From positions 1 to 13,496 of the forward strand of contig JAISRM010000285.1 in NCBI GenBank assembly GCA_031273645.1: a stretch of 13,496 bases of DNA, read 5' to 3'. How positions within the stretch are numbered: the stretch's first letter is position 1; each line of letters starts with the position of its first letter. A program made the position numbers and the translations under genes. The notes under the pieces were generated by a model, which had not been told where the DNA came from, did not search any database, and was given only the letters and a program-made list of their open reading frames with translations. The stretch is from Endomicrobium sp. Lineage in GTDB: Bacteria; Elusimicrobiota; Endomicrobiia; Endomicrobiales; Endomicrobiaceae. Of the stretch, positions 6,403-13,496 are shown in pieces.

Positions 6403-6918
6403 ATGCCGATAACGCTTGTAAGAATAGACGACAGGCTTGTGCACGGACAAATCGTGCAGGGCTGGCTTAAAAATATTGCCGTTGACAAAATAGTCGTGGC
6501 GTCCGATATTGTCGCGGAGGATTCTCTTCAGCAAATGCTTATGGCTATGGCAGTTCCTGCGGGAGTAGAGCTTGAAATAAAAAACGTCGCCGATGCGATA
6601 AAAGCCGTTTTAGCCAAAGAATACGACGCCGTAAAAACTATGATTTTGGCTTCAAACCCCGGAGACGTTTTAAAGATGATAGAAAGCGGGGCGCCTTTTA
6701 AATCCGTAAACGTCGGAGGAATGCATTTTGCAAACGGCAAAAGGCAGCTTTTGTGCAATATTTCAGTCGATGACTCAGATATTGAAAATTTGTACAAAAT
6801 TTATTCAAAAGGCATTGAAATAGAAGGCAGAGTTTTGCCTTTAGACGACAGGACCAATATTATTCCGGTGATAGAAAAGGAATACAATTTAATATGTTTG
6901 TTAAAGGCAGATAAATAA
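6403..6918 (+). CDS. PTS mannose/sorbose-family EIIB component
   Basis: Cytoplasmic EIIB subunit of a mannose/fructose/sorbose-family phosphotransferase; it accepts phosphate from EIIA and transfers it to the sugar entering through EIIC/EIID. The 171-residue protein opens with the diagnostic MPITLVRIDDRLVHGQI, putting the phosphorylated histidine at His14. It carries the conserved GGMHFANGKRQL at 105-116, followed by SVDDSDI. Length fits stand-alone EIIB proteins of this family (about 155-170). The ATG at 6403 has a clear AAGAGG ribosome site. The stop overlaps the GH57 start by one base (TAATG), so the two are probably translated together. The sugar cannot be named from sequence; mannose, glucose, fructose, sorbose and amino sugars are all handled by this family. 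Confidence 0.94.
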   Translation: MPITLVRIDDRLVHGQIVQGWLKNIAVDKIVVASDIVAEDSLQQMLMAMAVPAGVELEIKNVADAIKAVLAKEYDAVKTMILASNPGDVLKMIESGAPFKSVNVGGMHFANGKRQLLCNISVDDSDIENLYKIYSKGIEIEGRVLPLDDRTNIIPVIEKEYNLICLLKADK

Positions 6919-8978
6919 TGGGAAAAGTAAAATTTGTTTTTTGCGCGCACAATCATCAGCCCGTCGGAAATTTCGGCTGGGTTTTTGAAAAAGCTTATCA
7001 GACGGCCTATAAGCCGTTTATGAACGTCATGATTTCCCATCCTAAAATAAAATGGAGCATGCACGCAAGCGGAATGCTTTGGGAATATTTTTCCAAAGAA
7101 CACCCCGACTATATCAGTAGCGTTAAAAAACTTGTCGCCGACGGAAATCTTGAAATACTTTCCGGAGGTTATTACGAGCCTATTCTTTCTGCAATTCCCG
7201 ACGCCGACAAAATAGGGCAGATAACAAAAATGACTTCGTATCTGAAAAACAAATTCGGCTGCAAAGAAGCCGACGGAGTATGGCTTGCCGAAAGAGTGTG
7301 GGAGCCCGGACTTGCAAAAATTTTATGCGAAAGTTCAATAAAATATACGGTTCTTGACGACGCGCATTTTGCCGCCGCCGGAATGGACCCCGATAAGCTT
7401 AGCGGATATTATACTACCGAAGAACAGGGATATTCTTTAAATATTTTTCCTATAAGCCAAAAAATGAGATATTTCGTTCCTTTCCAAAACGTTGAAAATA
7501 CGATTGAATATTTTAAGTGTCTTGCTGCCGAAAACCCAGACTCAAACCCCGTAGTGGTAATGGCTGACGACGGGGAAAAGTTCGGCATGTGGCCGGGAAC
7601 AAATAAACACGTCTATGAAAACGGATGGCTTGAAAATTTTTTGACGGCTATTGAAGAAAATTCCGAAATAGTTGAGACGGAAAGTTTTTCGGCAGTTCAG
7701 AAAACTTCGGCGTCTTCGGGCAGAGTTTACCTGCCGTGCGCGTCTTATTTTGAGATGTCGGAGTGGACTTTGCCGGCGCAGGATCAGATAAGATTTGAAA
7801 ACGTTTTAAACAGATACGGCGGAGATTTTGAAGCTAAAACGTTTTTGCGCGGAGGTTTTTGGAAAAATTTCTTAAGCAAATACGACGAATCAAACAATAT
7901 GCATAAGAAAATGATTTATATCAGTTCAAAGGTCGCCAAATACGTTCAAAAGAAGAAACCGTTGTCTGAGAAAATTTCAGACAGTTTATATGCCGGACAA
8001 TGCAATTGCGCTTATTGGCACGGGGTTTTCGGCGGGCTATATCTTCCACATCTTAGAAACGCCGTTTACAGCGCTCTCTTAAAAGCCGAAAATTTTTACA
8101 ATAAATCGTTTTTAACGCGCGCCAAGTGGTCTGTTTTTGATTTTGACTGCGATTACGGAGACGAATATCTTTATGAAAGCAAGACGCACAACATATACGT
8201 TAGTCCTTTGCGCGGAGGAACTATATTTGAATTTGACTTATTTAAAATAAATCACAATCTCTGCGACGTTTTAACGAGAAGATACGAAGCCTATCATCAA
8301 AAGCTTAGAGATAACGTTAACAACGCCGTTATCGCAGGCGACAGCGGCGAGGCGCATACCATACACGGCTCGTCCGTTAAAGTTAAAGAAGCGGGGCTTG
8401 ACAAATATTTGTGTTTTGACAGACGCAGAAGATCGTCTCTGGAAGATCATTTTCTGCGCAAAGACGCAAAGCACGAGGATTTTGCTTTCGTCAGATACGA
8501 AGAACTCGGCGATTTTGCCTGCGGAGAATACAAGGCGGCGTTAAAAGGATCTGCAATTTGTCTTGAAAGAGACGGAAAACTGTCGGGAAAAGACGTTAAA
8601 ATAACAAAAATAATTTCGCCTTCGGCGCACGGTTACAGCGTAGAATATAAAATAAAAAACAATTCCGCAGAAAGCCTTGACGTTTATTTTGCTCCCGAGC
8701 AGGTTTTTGCCTTTTCGTCAAAAACCGGAGACGATTACGCCGATTTAAAATCTGTGGAAGTTTGGAAGAGATATGACGATTATCTGAAAATAGAGCTTGA
8801 AATAAAATTATCCCAGCCTTGCGATTTTTTTGTCTATCCTATCGAAACCGTTTCAAATTCCGATAACGGATATGAAAGAACTTATCAAGGCACTGCGGCC
8901 GTTCCTTTGGTCAAATGTTTTATAGAAAGCGCCAAGACGCTGGAGTTTGGCATGGATACGATAGTCCGTTACAAATAG
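6918..8978 (+). CDS. GH57 4-alpha-glucanotransferase / alpha-amylase
   Basis: Glycoside hydrolase family 57 enzyme acting on alpha-1,4-glucans, most likely a 4-alpha-glucanotransferase of the Thermococcus litoralis type (659 residues) or a related amylase. The 686-residue protein shows the family motifs in order: HQP at 13-15, GGYYEP at 83-88, WLAERVWEP at 122-130 with probable nucleophile Glu125, MADDGEKFG at 215-223 with the acid/base among Asp217/Asp218, and MSEW at 280-283. The catalytic barrel spans about 1-290. The rest corresponds in size and character to the central and C-terminal domains (DUF1925/DUF1926) of this subfamily. There is no signal peptide, so it acts in the cytoplasm on glycogen or maltodextrin. 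It lies between EIIB and EIIC and is coupled to EIIB by a one-base overlap. Transferase versus hydrolase activity cannot be decided from sequence. Confidence 0.93.
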   Translation: MGKVKFVFCAHNHQPVGNFGWVFEKAYQTAYKPFMNVMISHPKIKWSMHASGMLWEYFSKEHPDYISSVKKLVADGNLEILSGGYYEPILSAIPDADKIGQITKMTSYLKNKFGCKEADGVWLAERVWEPGLAKILCESSIKYTVLDDAHFAAAGMDPDKLSGYYTTEEQGYSLNIFPISQKMRYFVPFQNVENTIEYFKCLAAENPDSNPVVVMADDGEKFGMWPGTNKHVYENGWLENFLTAIEENSEIVETESFSAVQKTSASSGRVYLPCASYFEMSEWTLPAQDQIRFENVLNRYGGDFEAKTFLRGGFWKNFLSKYDESNNMHKKMIYISSKVAKYVQKKKPLSEKISDSLYAGQCNCAYWHGVFGGLYLPHLRNAVYSALLKAENFYNKSFLTRAKWSVFDFDCDYGDEYLYESKTHNIYVSPLRGGTIFEFDLFKINHNLCDVLTRRYEAYHQKLRDNVNNAVIAGDSGEAHTIHGSSVKVKEAGLDKYLCFDRRRRSSLEDHFLRKDAKHEDFAFVRYEELGDFACGEYKAALKGSAICLERDGKLSGKDVKITKIISPSAHGYSVEYKIKNNSAESLDVYFAPEQVFAFSSKTGDDYADLKSVEVWKRYDDYLKIELEIKLSQPCDFFVYPIETVSNSDNGYERTYQGTAAVPLVKCFIESAKTLEFGMDTIVRYK

Positions 8979-9041
8979 GCGCGCAAAAGCGAAAATGTTT
9001 TTATCTGCTCTCAGCAGCGCGCAGTTTTTATTTTTTAAATT
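8979..9041 (+). promoter_or_regulatory. Leader of EIIC: hairpin, T-rich tract, no Shine-Dalgarno
   Basis: This 63-base gap contains the hairpin CTGCT-ctc-AGCAG (9005-9017) and an outer pair GCGCG (8979-8983) with CGCGC (9018-9022). A T-rich tract (T5 at 9025-9029, T6 at 9031-9036) runs into TTTAAATTATG at the EIIC start. The arrangement resembles a weak intrinsic terminator or attenuator placed between the GH57 and EIIC genes, but the stems are short and a seven-base spacer separates the inner hairpin from the T-run. No ribosome site precedes the ATG, and an in-frame TAA at 9036-9038 excludes an earlier start. The first ten bases (GCGCGCAAAA) match the yvcK leader. Confidence 0.4.
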
Positions 9042-9683
9042 ATGATAATAGAAAACGTATTTATTTTAGCGGTAATAGCCGCTTTGTGCGGCATGGACGT
9101 TACGGCTTTCGGGCAATTTATGATATGCCGCCCGATTTTTTGCGCGCCGTTATTCGGCTATATCTGCGGAGACGTAAGCACCGGTCTTTGGATAGGAATG
9201 ATTGCCGAAATGCTGTGGATAAACGCCGTTCCTTTGGGAGTATCCGTTCCCATTGACATAACGTCGGTAAGCATACTGTCAACTTTTTGGGCGTGTAAAT
9301 TTTTTTCCGACACGCAGCCTCCGGCGATATGGGGTTTAGCGTTAGCGGTTCCGTTTGCGTATCTGTATAAAGAGATCGACATTCTCGGACGCAATTTTAA
9401 CATAAAGCTGATGCGCTGGGTTGAAAACGGAATTAACTCCGGAAAAGAATACAGAATAGATCTCGGAGTTTTTATAAGTTTGTTTTTGTTCTTTGCAAGG
9501 ATCTGGATTTTTTACGTTTTGGCTTTTGTCGTAGGAGGGTGGCTGTTTCAGGGCATTTACCTTCAGTTTCCGGTTTTTGTGATTTCCGGATTTAAAAAAG
9601 CGTGGTACTGGCTGCCGCTTTTAGGGTTTGGAGCCGTATTATATAATTTTAGAAACATAAAATTGCCTTTTGTGAGAAAATAA
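9042..9683 (+). CDS. PTS mannose/sorbose-family EIIC membrane component
   Basis: Inner-membrane EIIC subunit, which with EIID forms the sugar channel of a mannose-family phosphotransferase. The 213-residue protein is strongly hydrophobic. It begins MIIENVFILAVIAALCGMD and continues with the conserved RPIFCAPLFGYICGD and GLWIGMIAEMLWI segments. Likely membrane segments lie at about residues 3-20, 27-47, 49-90 (probably two), 95-112, 143-172 and 184-202. It is short for the family (usually about 230-270), the deficit apparently at the C-terminus, though nothing suggests a frameshift. The start lacks a Shine-Dalgarno site but is fixed by an upstream in-frame stop and by the family N-terminus. 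The stop overlaps the EIID start by one base, as expected for partners. Confidence 0.88.
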   Translation: MIIENVFILAVIAALCGMDVTAFGQFMICRPIFCAPLFGYICGDVSTGLWIGMIAEMLWINAVPLGVSVPIDITSVSILSTFWACKFFSDTQPPAIWGLALAVPFAYLYKEIDILGRNFNIKLMRWVENGINSGKEYRIDLGVFISLFLFFARIWIFYVLAFVVGGWLFQGIYLQFPVFVISGFKKAWYWLPLLGFGAVLYNFRNIKLPFVRK

Positions 9684-10465
9684 TGTTTAAAACGCGCCAC
9701 GTAATGTTTATAAAAGCCTTTTTTCTGCAGTCTTTATGGAATTTTGAAAGACTGCAAAACGCTGGTTTTTTATTTGTTTTAAAGCCGTTTTTTAAGCGCA
9801 TTTATAAAGATGCGCAGGAGAGAAAAAAAGCTTTTCTCAGACATTCCGGATTTTTTAACACTCATCCGTATATGGCGAATATAATTATAGCCATGGTGTC
9901 AAACGTTGAACATAAAAGAGCCGCCGGACAAGAAATTTCAGACGTAAACGCCTTAAAAAGTTCTTTAGCCGGGCCTCTTGCGGCCATAGGCGATTCTTTT
10001 TTTTGGGGTACGGTGCGTCCGTCCGTTTCTTTCGTATGCGTGTTTTTAGTTATACTCTTTGACAAAGTTTTAAACCATAATCTTTTAGGCTACAGCGTTT
10101 TTATTCCTTTGTTTTTTTTGTTTGCTTACAACATAATTCACGTGCCGCTTAGATATTGGTTTTTGTTCGTAGGTTTTAAGCTCGACAGGGAAAGCCTTGC
10201 GATGATCTCAAAACTTGAATTTAAATTTTTATGGGAAGCGCTGCGCTACGGCGGGCTTCTTGTCATAATAGCGGCTTTGTTTTTTTATTTTAAAGAGTTC
10301 GGTTTTTCTCCGTCGTCTTCAATTTTGTTTGGCATTGCGGTCCCGGACGCAGTCGTTTTTGCGATTGTTTTCGTTTTGTCCATACTTCTTGGAAGGCTGA
10401 GCGCGACGCTGATGTTTTATCTTGTCATACTTGCATGCATGATAACGTCATATTTGGGGATATAG
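9683..10465 (+). CDS. PTS mannose/sorbose-family EIID membrane component
   Basis: Inner-membrane EIID subunit, obligatory partner of EIIC in mannose-family systems. The 260-residue protein carries the family landmarks SLWNFERLQNAGF near the start, RHSGFFNTHPYMAN around 53-66 and SLAGPLAAIGDSFFWGTVRP around 94-113. The N-terminal part is amphipathic and cytoplasmic. The C-terminal half has several membrane segments (about 115-130, 136-165, 190-207, 214-235 and 240-260). Length is close to other EIID proteins (about 270-285). The ribosome site is weak (TGAG), and translation is probably coupled to EIIC by the TAATG overlap. Only three bases separate it from the HPr gene, so general and sugar-specific PTS parts share one transcript. 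Confidence 0.94.
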   Translation: MFKTRHVMFIKAFFLQSLWNFERLQNAGFLFVLKPFFKRIYKDAQERKKAFLRHSGFFNTHPYMANIIIAMVSNVEHKRAAGQEISDVNALKSSLAGPLAAIGDSFFWGTVRPSVSFVCVFLVILFDKVLNHNLLGYSVFIPLFFLFAYNIIHVPLRYWFLFVGFKLDRESLAMISKLEFKFLWEALRYGGLLVIIAALFFYFKEFGFSPSSSILFGIAVPDAVVFAIVFVLSILLGRLSATLMFYLVILACMITSYLGI

Positions 10466-10468
10466 ATT

Positions 10469-10735
10469 ATGAAAGAAAAAGATATCACGGTTGTTAACAA
10501 AATGGGTCTTCACGCAAGGCCCGCCGCTATGCTTGTGCAGACTGCGGCTAAATTTTCGTCGTCTATTAAAATTTTAAAAGACGATTTTGAAGTGGATTCT
10601 AAAAGCATAATGGGCGTGATGACTCTTGCGGCCGGTCCCGGAAGCACGCTTAAATTTACCGCCGACGGACCCGACGAAAGCGAAGCTTTAAGCGCAATAG
10701 AAAAGCTTTTTATCGCCGGATTTATGGAAGATTAG
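10469..10735 (+). CDS. ptsH: PTS phosphocarrier protein HPr
   Basis: Small phosphocarrier that receives phosphate from Enzyme I and hands it to EIIA proteins. The 88-residue protein has the active-site His15 in NKMGLHARPA and the regulatory serine at Ser46 in DSKSIMGVMTL. It is thus equipped both for transport phosphorylation and for phosphorylation by the HprK encoded upstream. The conserved GPGSTL turn and length are typical (85-90 residues). It is not Crh-like, since Crh lacks the active histidine. A GGGG-containing ribosome site precedes the ATG. The gene sits directly between EIID and Enzyme I. It probably also serves PtsN, because no separate NPr is seen in the window. Confidence 0.97.
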   Translation: MKEKDITVVNKMGLHARPAAMLVQTAAKFSSSIKILKDDFEVDSKSIMGVMTLAAGPGSTLKFTADGPDESEALSAIEKLFIAGFMED

Positions 10736-10745
10736 GAGACGGCGT

Positions 10746-12497
10746 ATGCCAAATAATAAAAAAACAGACGTAGTTTTTAAAGGCGTTGCGGCTTCTTCCG
10801 GCATAGCCATAGGAAAGGTATTTCTGCTGGAAGACGACGATTTTTGTCTGATTCAAAAAGAAATCCCGGGAAACGCCCGTCAGGAAGAGCTTAACCGTTT
10901 AGATTGCGCAATTGAAAAAACAAGAAGCGAGTTAGAGGTAACTTACGGAAAAATAAACGAAGTGCTTGGGCGCAACTATGCAAAAATAGCCGACGTGCAT
11001 CTGCTTATTCTTGACGATCCGTCTTTAAAGCAAGACGTCGTCAAGTTTATAAACGAGGGCGTAAACGCCGAGTTTGCCGTTTTTAAAGTGATTAATAAGA
11101 TAGTGGCTTCTTTTGAAAATATAGACGACGAATATTTCAGAGAGAGAAAGCACGATATACAAGACGTCGGTAAAAAAATTCTTTCTAATCTTTTGGGCAA
11201 ACGTAGCAGGTCTCTTTCCAACATAAGCGGAGAATCGATAGTCGTGGCTCATAATTTAACTCCGGCAGACACCGTTACGATAAGAGAGAGCATGGTAAAA
11301 GGTTTTGCCACCGACATAGGCGGAAAAACGTCTCATACCGCGATCGTGGCGCAGGGGCTTGAGATTCCGGCTGTTGTCGGGCTGAAAAGCATTTCTCTGC
11401 ACGCAGTTACCGGCGACGTTCTTATAATAGACGGTAACAAAGGCGAGGTAATTTTAAATCCCGCCCAAGAAACTCTTGCAAAGTACAGAAGCGAGCTTGC
11501 TTTACAGTCGGAAAGAAGAAAAGATCTTGAAAAACTCAGGTATCTGCCGGCGCAGACCGTCGACGGCAAAACTATTTCTCTTTGGGGAAACATAGACAAT
11601 TATAACGAAATAGAATCGGTCGTAAAAAACGGAGCTACGGGAATAGGTCTTTACAGAACGGAATTTATGTATTTTAACAGAACTTCCATGCCTTCCGAAG
11701 ACGAACATTTTGAAAATTACAGCAAAGTCGTGCGCGCGATGTCTCCGCACGCGGTTATAATAAGAACTATCGATATCGGCGGCGACAAACTTGCAAAACT
11801 CGGGCTTTTAAATTTCGGAAAAGAAGAAAACCCCTTTATGGGTTTAAGGGCCATAAGGCTTTGCCTTAAATATCCGGAAATATTCATATGTCAGCTGAGG
11901 GGAATTTTAAGAGCTTCCGTTAACGGAAAAATAAAACTTATGTACCCGATGATTTCGGGCATTGAAGAGTTGAGGGCTGCAAATAAAATTCTTAAAAAAG
12001 TTAAAGAAAATTTAAGAAAAGAAAACGTTTCTTTTGACGAAAATATGGAAGTCGGAGCGATGATAGAAGTTCCGGCGGCGGCCATAATAATGGACGCGAT
12101 AGCCAAAGAAGTAAATTTTGTTTCCATAGGAACAAACGACTTGATTCAATACAGTCTTGCCGTTGACAGAATAAACGAAAACGTCGCCAATTTATACGAC
12201 CCTCTTCATCCGGCCATTTTGCGTCTTATAAAAAAAATAATAGACGAAGGGCATAAAGCGGGAATTGAAGTCGGCATGTGCGGCGAAATGGCGGGAGATC
12301 CTTTTTATACGCCGGCTCTCGTCGGGCTCGGACTTGACGATTTCAGCGTTTCCTCGGCGCAGATCCCGAAAATAAAAAAAGTCATAAGAAGCGTTTCTTA
12401 CGAAGACGCCAAAAGCGCGGCCGATCAAATTTTAACTTTAGGCGACAGAGAGTCTATATTAAAAGTAATAGAAAAAATAAAAATAACGGAAATATAA
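10746..12497 (+). CDS. ptsI: PTS Enzyme I (phosphoenolpyruvate-protein phosphotransferase)
   Basis: Cytoplasmic enzyme that takes phosphate from phosphoenolpyruvate and gives it to HPr, the first step of the phosphotransferase chain. The 583-residue protein is full length (E. coli 575). The N-terminal swivelling domain holds the active His197 in GGKTSHTAIVA. The C-terminal PEP-binding barrel shows RTEFMYF (Arg304), GTNDLIQYSLAVDR starting at 462 and the catalytic Cys512 in GMCGEMAGD. There is no N-terminal GAF domain, so it is the sugar-PTS type, not PtsP. The ribosome site AGGAGA is strong. It is the last gene of the cluster, followed by a probable terminator. It is presumably the phosphate source for both EIIA proteins in this window. 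Confidence 0.98.
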   Translation: MPNNKKTDVVFKGVAASSGIAIGKVFLLEDDDFCLIQKEIPGNARQEELNRLDCAIEKTRSELEVTYGKINEVLGRNYAKIADVHLLILDDPSLKQDVVKFINEGVNAEFAVFKVINKIVASFENIDDEYFRERKHDIQDVGKKILSNLLGKRSRSLSNISGESIVVAHNLTPADTVTIRESMVKGFATDIGGKTSHTAIVAQGLEIPAVVGLKSISLHAVTGDVLIIDGNKGEVILNPAQETLAKYRSELALQSERRKDLEKLRYLPAQTVDGKTISLWGNIDNYNEIESVVKNGATGIGLYRTEFMYFNRTSMPSEDEHFENYSKVVRAMSPHAVIIRTIDIGGDKLAKLGLLNFGKEENPFMGLRAIRLCLKYPEIFICQLRGILRASVNGKIKLMYPMISGIEELRAANKILKKVKENLRKENVSFDENMEVGAMIEVPAAAIIMDAIAKEVNFVSIGTNDLIQYSLAVDRINENVANLYDPLHPAILRLIKKIIDEGHKAGIEVGMCGEMAGDPFYTPALVGLGLDDFSVSSAQIPKIKKVIRSVSYEDAKSAADQILTLGDRESILKVIEKIKITEI

Positions 12498-12561
12498 AGC
12501 CGGGAGGGCAAAAAAGGCGGAAAGCCGTAAACAACGCAGTCGTTTAAGCGCCTGCGCAAAC

Positions 12562-12586
12562 CGATAAGCGTTTTGTCGTTTTTTTT
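12562..12586 (+). terminator. Probable intrinsic terminator after ptsI
   Basis: CGATAA (12562-12567) pairs with TTGTCG (12573-12578) around a GCGTT loop, with one G-T wobble, followed at once by eight T bases (12579-12586). The stem is only six pairs and moderately strong. A larger alternative is AAAGCCG (12521-12527) pairing with CGGCTTT (12596-12602), also followed by T bases. AAAGCCG also occurs at 12496-12502. The position between ptsI and lepA fits an operon end. Confidence 0.5.
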
Positions 12587-12619
12587 GTTTTATCGCGGCT
12601 TTTTAACTTTGTTAAAATA

Positions 12620-13496
12620 ATGTCAAATATAAGAAATTTTTGCATCATAGCTCACATTGACCACGGAAAAAGCACTTTGGCAGACAGGCTTCTTGAATAC
12701 ACGGGGACCATTTCAATAAGAGAAATGAAAGACCAGATTCTCGACGGCATGGAGCTTGAAAGAGAAAGGGGAATTACCATAAAAGCCAAAGCCGTAAGAA
12801 TGAATTATGCGGCTAAAGACGGGCAAAGCTATATTTTAAATCTTATAGACACTCCCGGACACGTCGATTTTACCTATGAAGTTTCAAGGGCTTTGGCAGC
12901 CTGCGAAGGCGCTGTTTTGGTAATAGACGCAACGCAAGGCGTTGAAGCGCAGACTCTTGCAAACACAATGCTTGCAAAAAACGCAAACCTTAAAATAATA
13001 CCCGTAATAAATAAAATAGATCTGCCTACCGCCGACGTTGACGGAGCTTACGAGCAAATGAAAGACGGCCTTGAAGTTGACGCCGAGCCCATACTTGCAA
13101 GCGCAAAAGAAGGAGTTGGGATAGGTGAAATAATTGATTCCATAATAAAAAACGTGCCGTCGGCGCGAATTAAAAGCCAAGAGCCTCTTTCGGCTTTGAT
13201 TTTTGATTCTTTTTACGATTCTTACAGAGGAGTGATAGTAATAGTCAGGGTTTTTGACGGACATATACGCAAAGGCATGAAAGTCCGTTTTATTGCTTCA
13301 AACGCCGAATACGAAGTTTTGGAAACCGGCTATATGAAAATAAAGCCCGTCGAATCGGAAGTTTTATCTTCGGGAGAAGTAGGCTACGTTGTCGCAGGGA
13401 TCAAAGACATTCACGATATAAAAATAGGCGATACTATTACCGACAGTTTAAGACAGACTGATCGTCCGCATCCGGGTTATAAAGAAATTCATCCTT
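12620..13496 (+). CDS. lepA: Elongation factor 4 (LepA), 5' part
   Basis: Translational GTPase LepA/EF4, a ribosome-associated factor implicated in back-translocation, initiation or assembly. The window holds the first 292 codons of a protein normally about 600 residues long; the reading frame is open to the window edge. GTPase motifs are complete: AHIDHGKS at 11-18, ERERGITIKA at 47-56 including the switch Thr53, DTPGH at 77-81, NKID at 131-134 and SAK at 161-163. The beginning MSNIRNFCIIAHIDHGKS and the LDGMELERERGIT segment are typical of LepA and separate it from EF-G and BipA. Domain II follows from about residue 190. The ATG has no Shine-Dalgarno; the bases before it read GTTAAAATA. It is probably transcribed separately from ptsI, behind the terminator. 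Confidence 0.97.
   Translation, partial: MSNIRNFCIIAHIDHGKSTLADRLLEYTGTISIREMKDQILDGMELERERGITIKAKAVRMNYAAKDGQSYILNLIDTPGHVDFTYEVSRALAACEGAVLVIDATQGVEAQTLANTMLAKNANLKIIPVINKIDLPTADVDGAYEQMKDGLEVDAEPILASAKEGVGIGEIIDSIIKNVPSARIKSQEPLSALIFDSFYDSYRGVIVIVRVFDGHIRKGMKVRFIASNAEYEVLETGYMKIKPVESEVLSSGEVGYVVAGIKDIHDIKIGDTITDSLRQTDRPHPGYKEIHP

Noticed and set aside
8915..9256. 113-codon plus-strand open frame spanning the GH57-EIIC junction
   Set aside because: It covers the end of GH57 and the start of EIIC in another frame; its product is arginine-rich with no family resemblance, and both flanking genes are secure.
12613..12618. TAAAAT as a -10 box for lepA
   Set aside because: It ends one base before the ATG, so transcription would start inside the coding region; there is no supporting -35.

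Overview
The window is a dense, single-strand (all plus) stretch of bacterial chromosome with 15 complete genes, a partial lepA at the right edge and possibly the last codons of another gene at the left edge. Lipopolysaccharide transport genes (lptC, lptA, lptB) show a diderm, LPS-bearing cell. Next to them stand regulators more typical of Firmicutes: HPr kinase, an HPr with Ser46, YvcK and a long ribosome hibernation factor. The DNA is AT-leaning (roughly 40% GC by eye, not counted) with heavy AGA and ATA codon use. This mix, with a GH57 glucanotransferase, recalls Elusimicrobiota (Elusimicrobium/Endomicrobium type) or a similar deep-branching diderm fermenter. That placement is an inference from gene content; nothing in the window proves it.

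Layout. 1-1953: lptC-lptA-lptB, overlapping or abutting, the LPS export bridge and its ATPase. 2002-4892: hpf, ptsN, hprK, rapZ, covering ribosome hibernation, a regulatory PTS EIIA, HPr kinase/phosphorylase and an amino-sugar-sensing adaptor. 4940-6296: yvcK and a mannose-family EIIA that overlaps it. 6403-10465: PTS EIIB, a cytoplasmic GH57 4-alpha-glucanotransferase/amylase, then EIIC and EIID. 10469-12497: HPr and Enzyme I. A probable terminator follows, then lepA (12620 to the window end).

How the genes fit together. Enzyme I, HPr, EIIA, EIIB and EIIC/EIID form a complete mannose/sorbose-family phosphotransferase chain. HprK in the same cluster can add a second, regulatory phosphate to HPr at Ser46. 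PtsN, RapZ and YvcK are regulators linked in other bacteria to PTS state or to amino-sugar/cell-wall precursor levels. The GH57 enzyme, inserted between the PTS subunits, suggests that sugar uptake is coupled to intracellular alpha-glucan turnover. The order looks like a merger of the proteobacterial lptB-(rpoN)-hpf-ptsN-rapZ cluster with the Firmicutes rapZ-yvcK cluster and the alphaproteobacterial hprK-EIIA-HPr cluster, but without rpoN or whiA.

The most unusual non-coding signals are a three-unit 15-bp tandem repeat in front of the EIIB gene, and a pair of related leaders in front of yvcK and EIIC. Those leaders share two short sequence blocks and lack a Shine-Dalgarno site. I see no mobile element, CRISPR array, tRNA or rRNA. 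No wholly unknown protein system is evident; the novelty lies in gene arrangement and leader structure.
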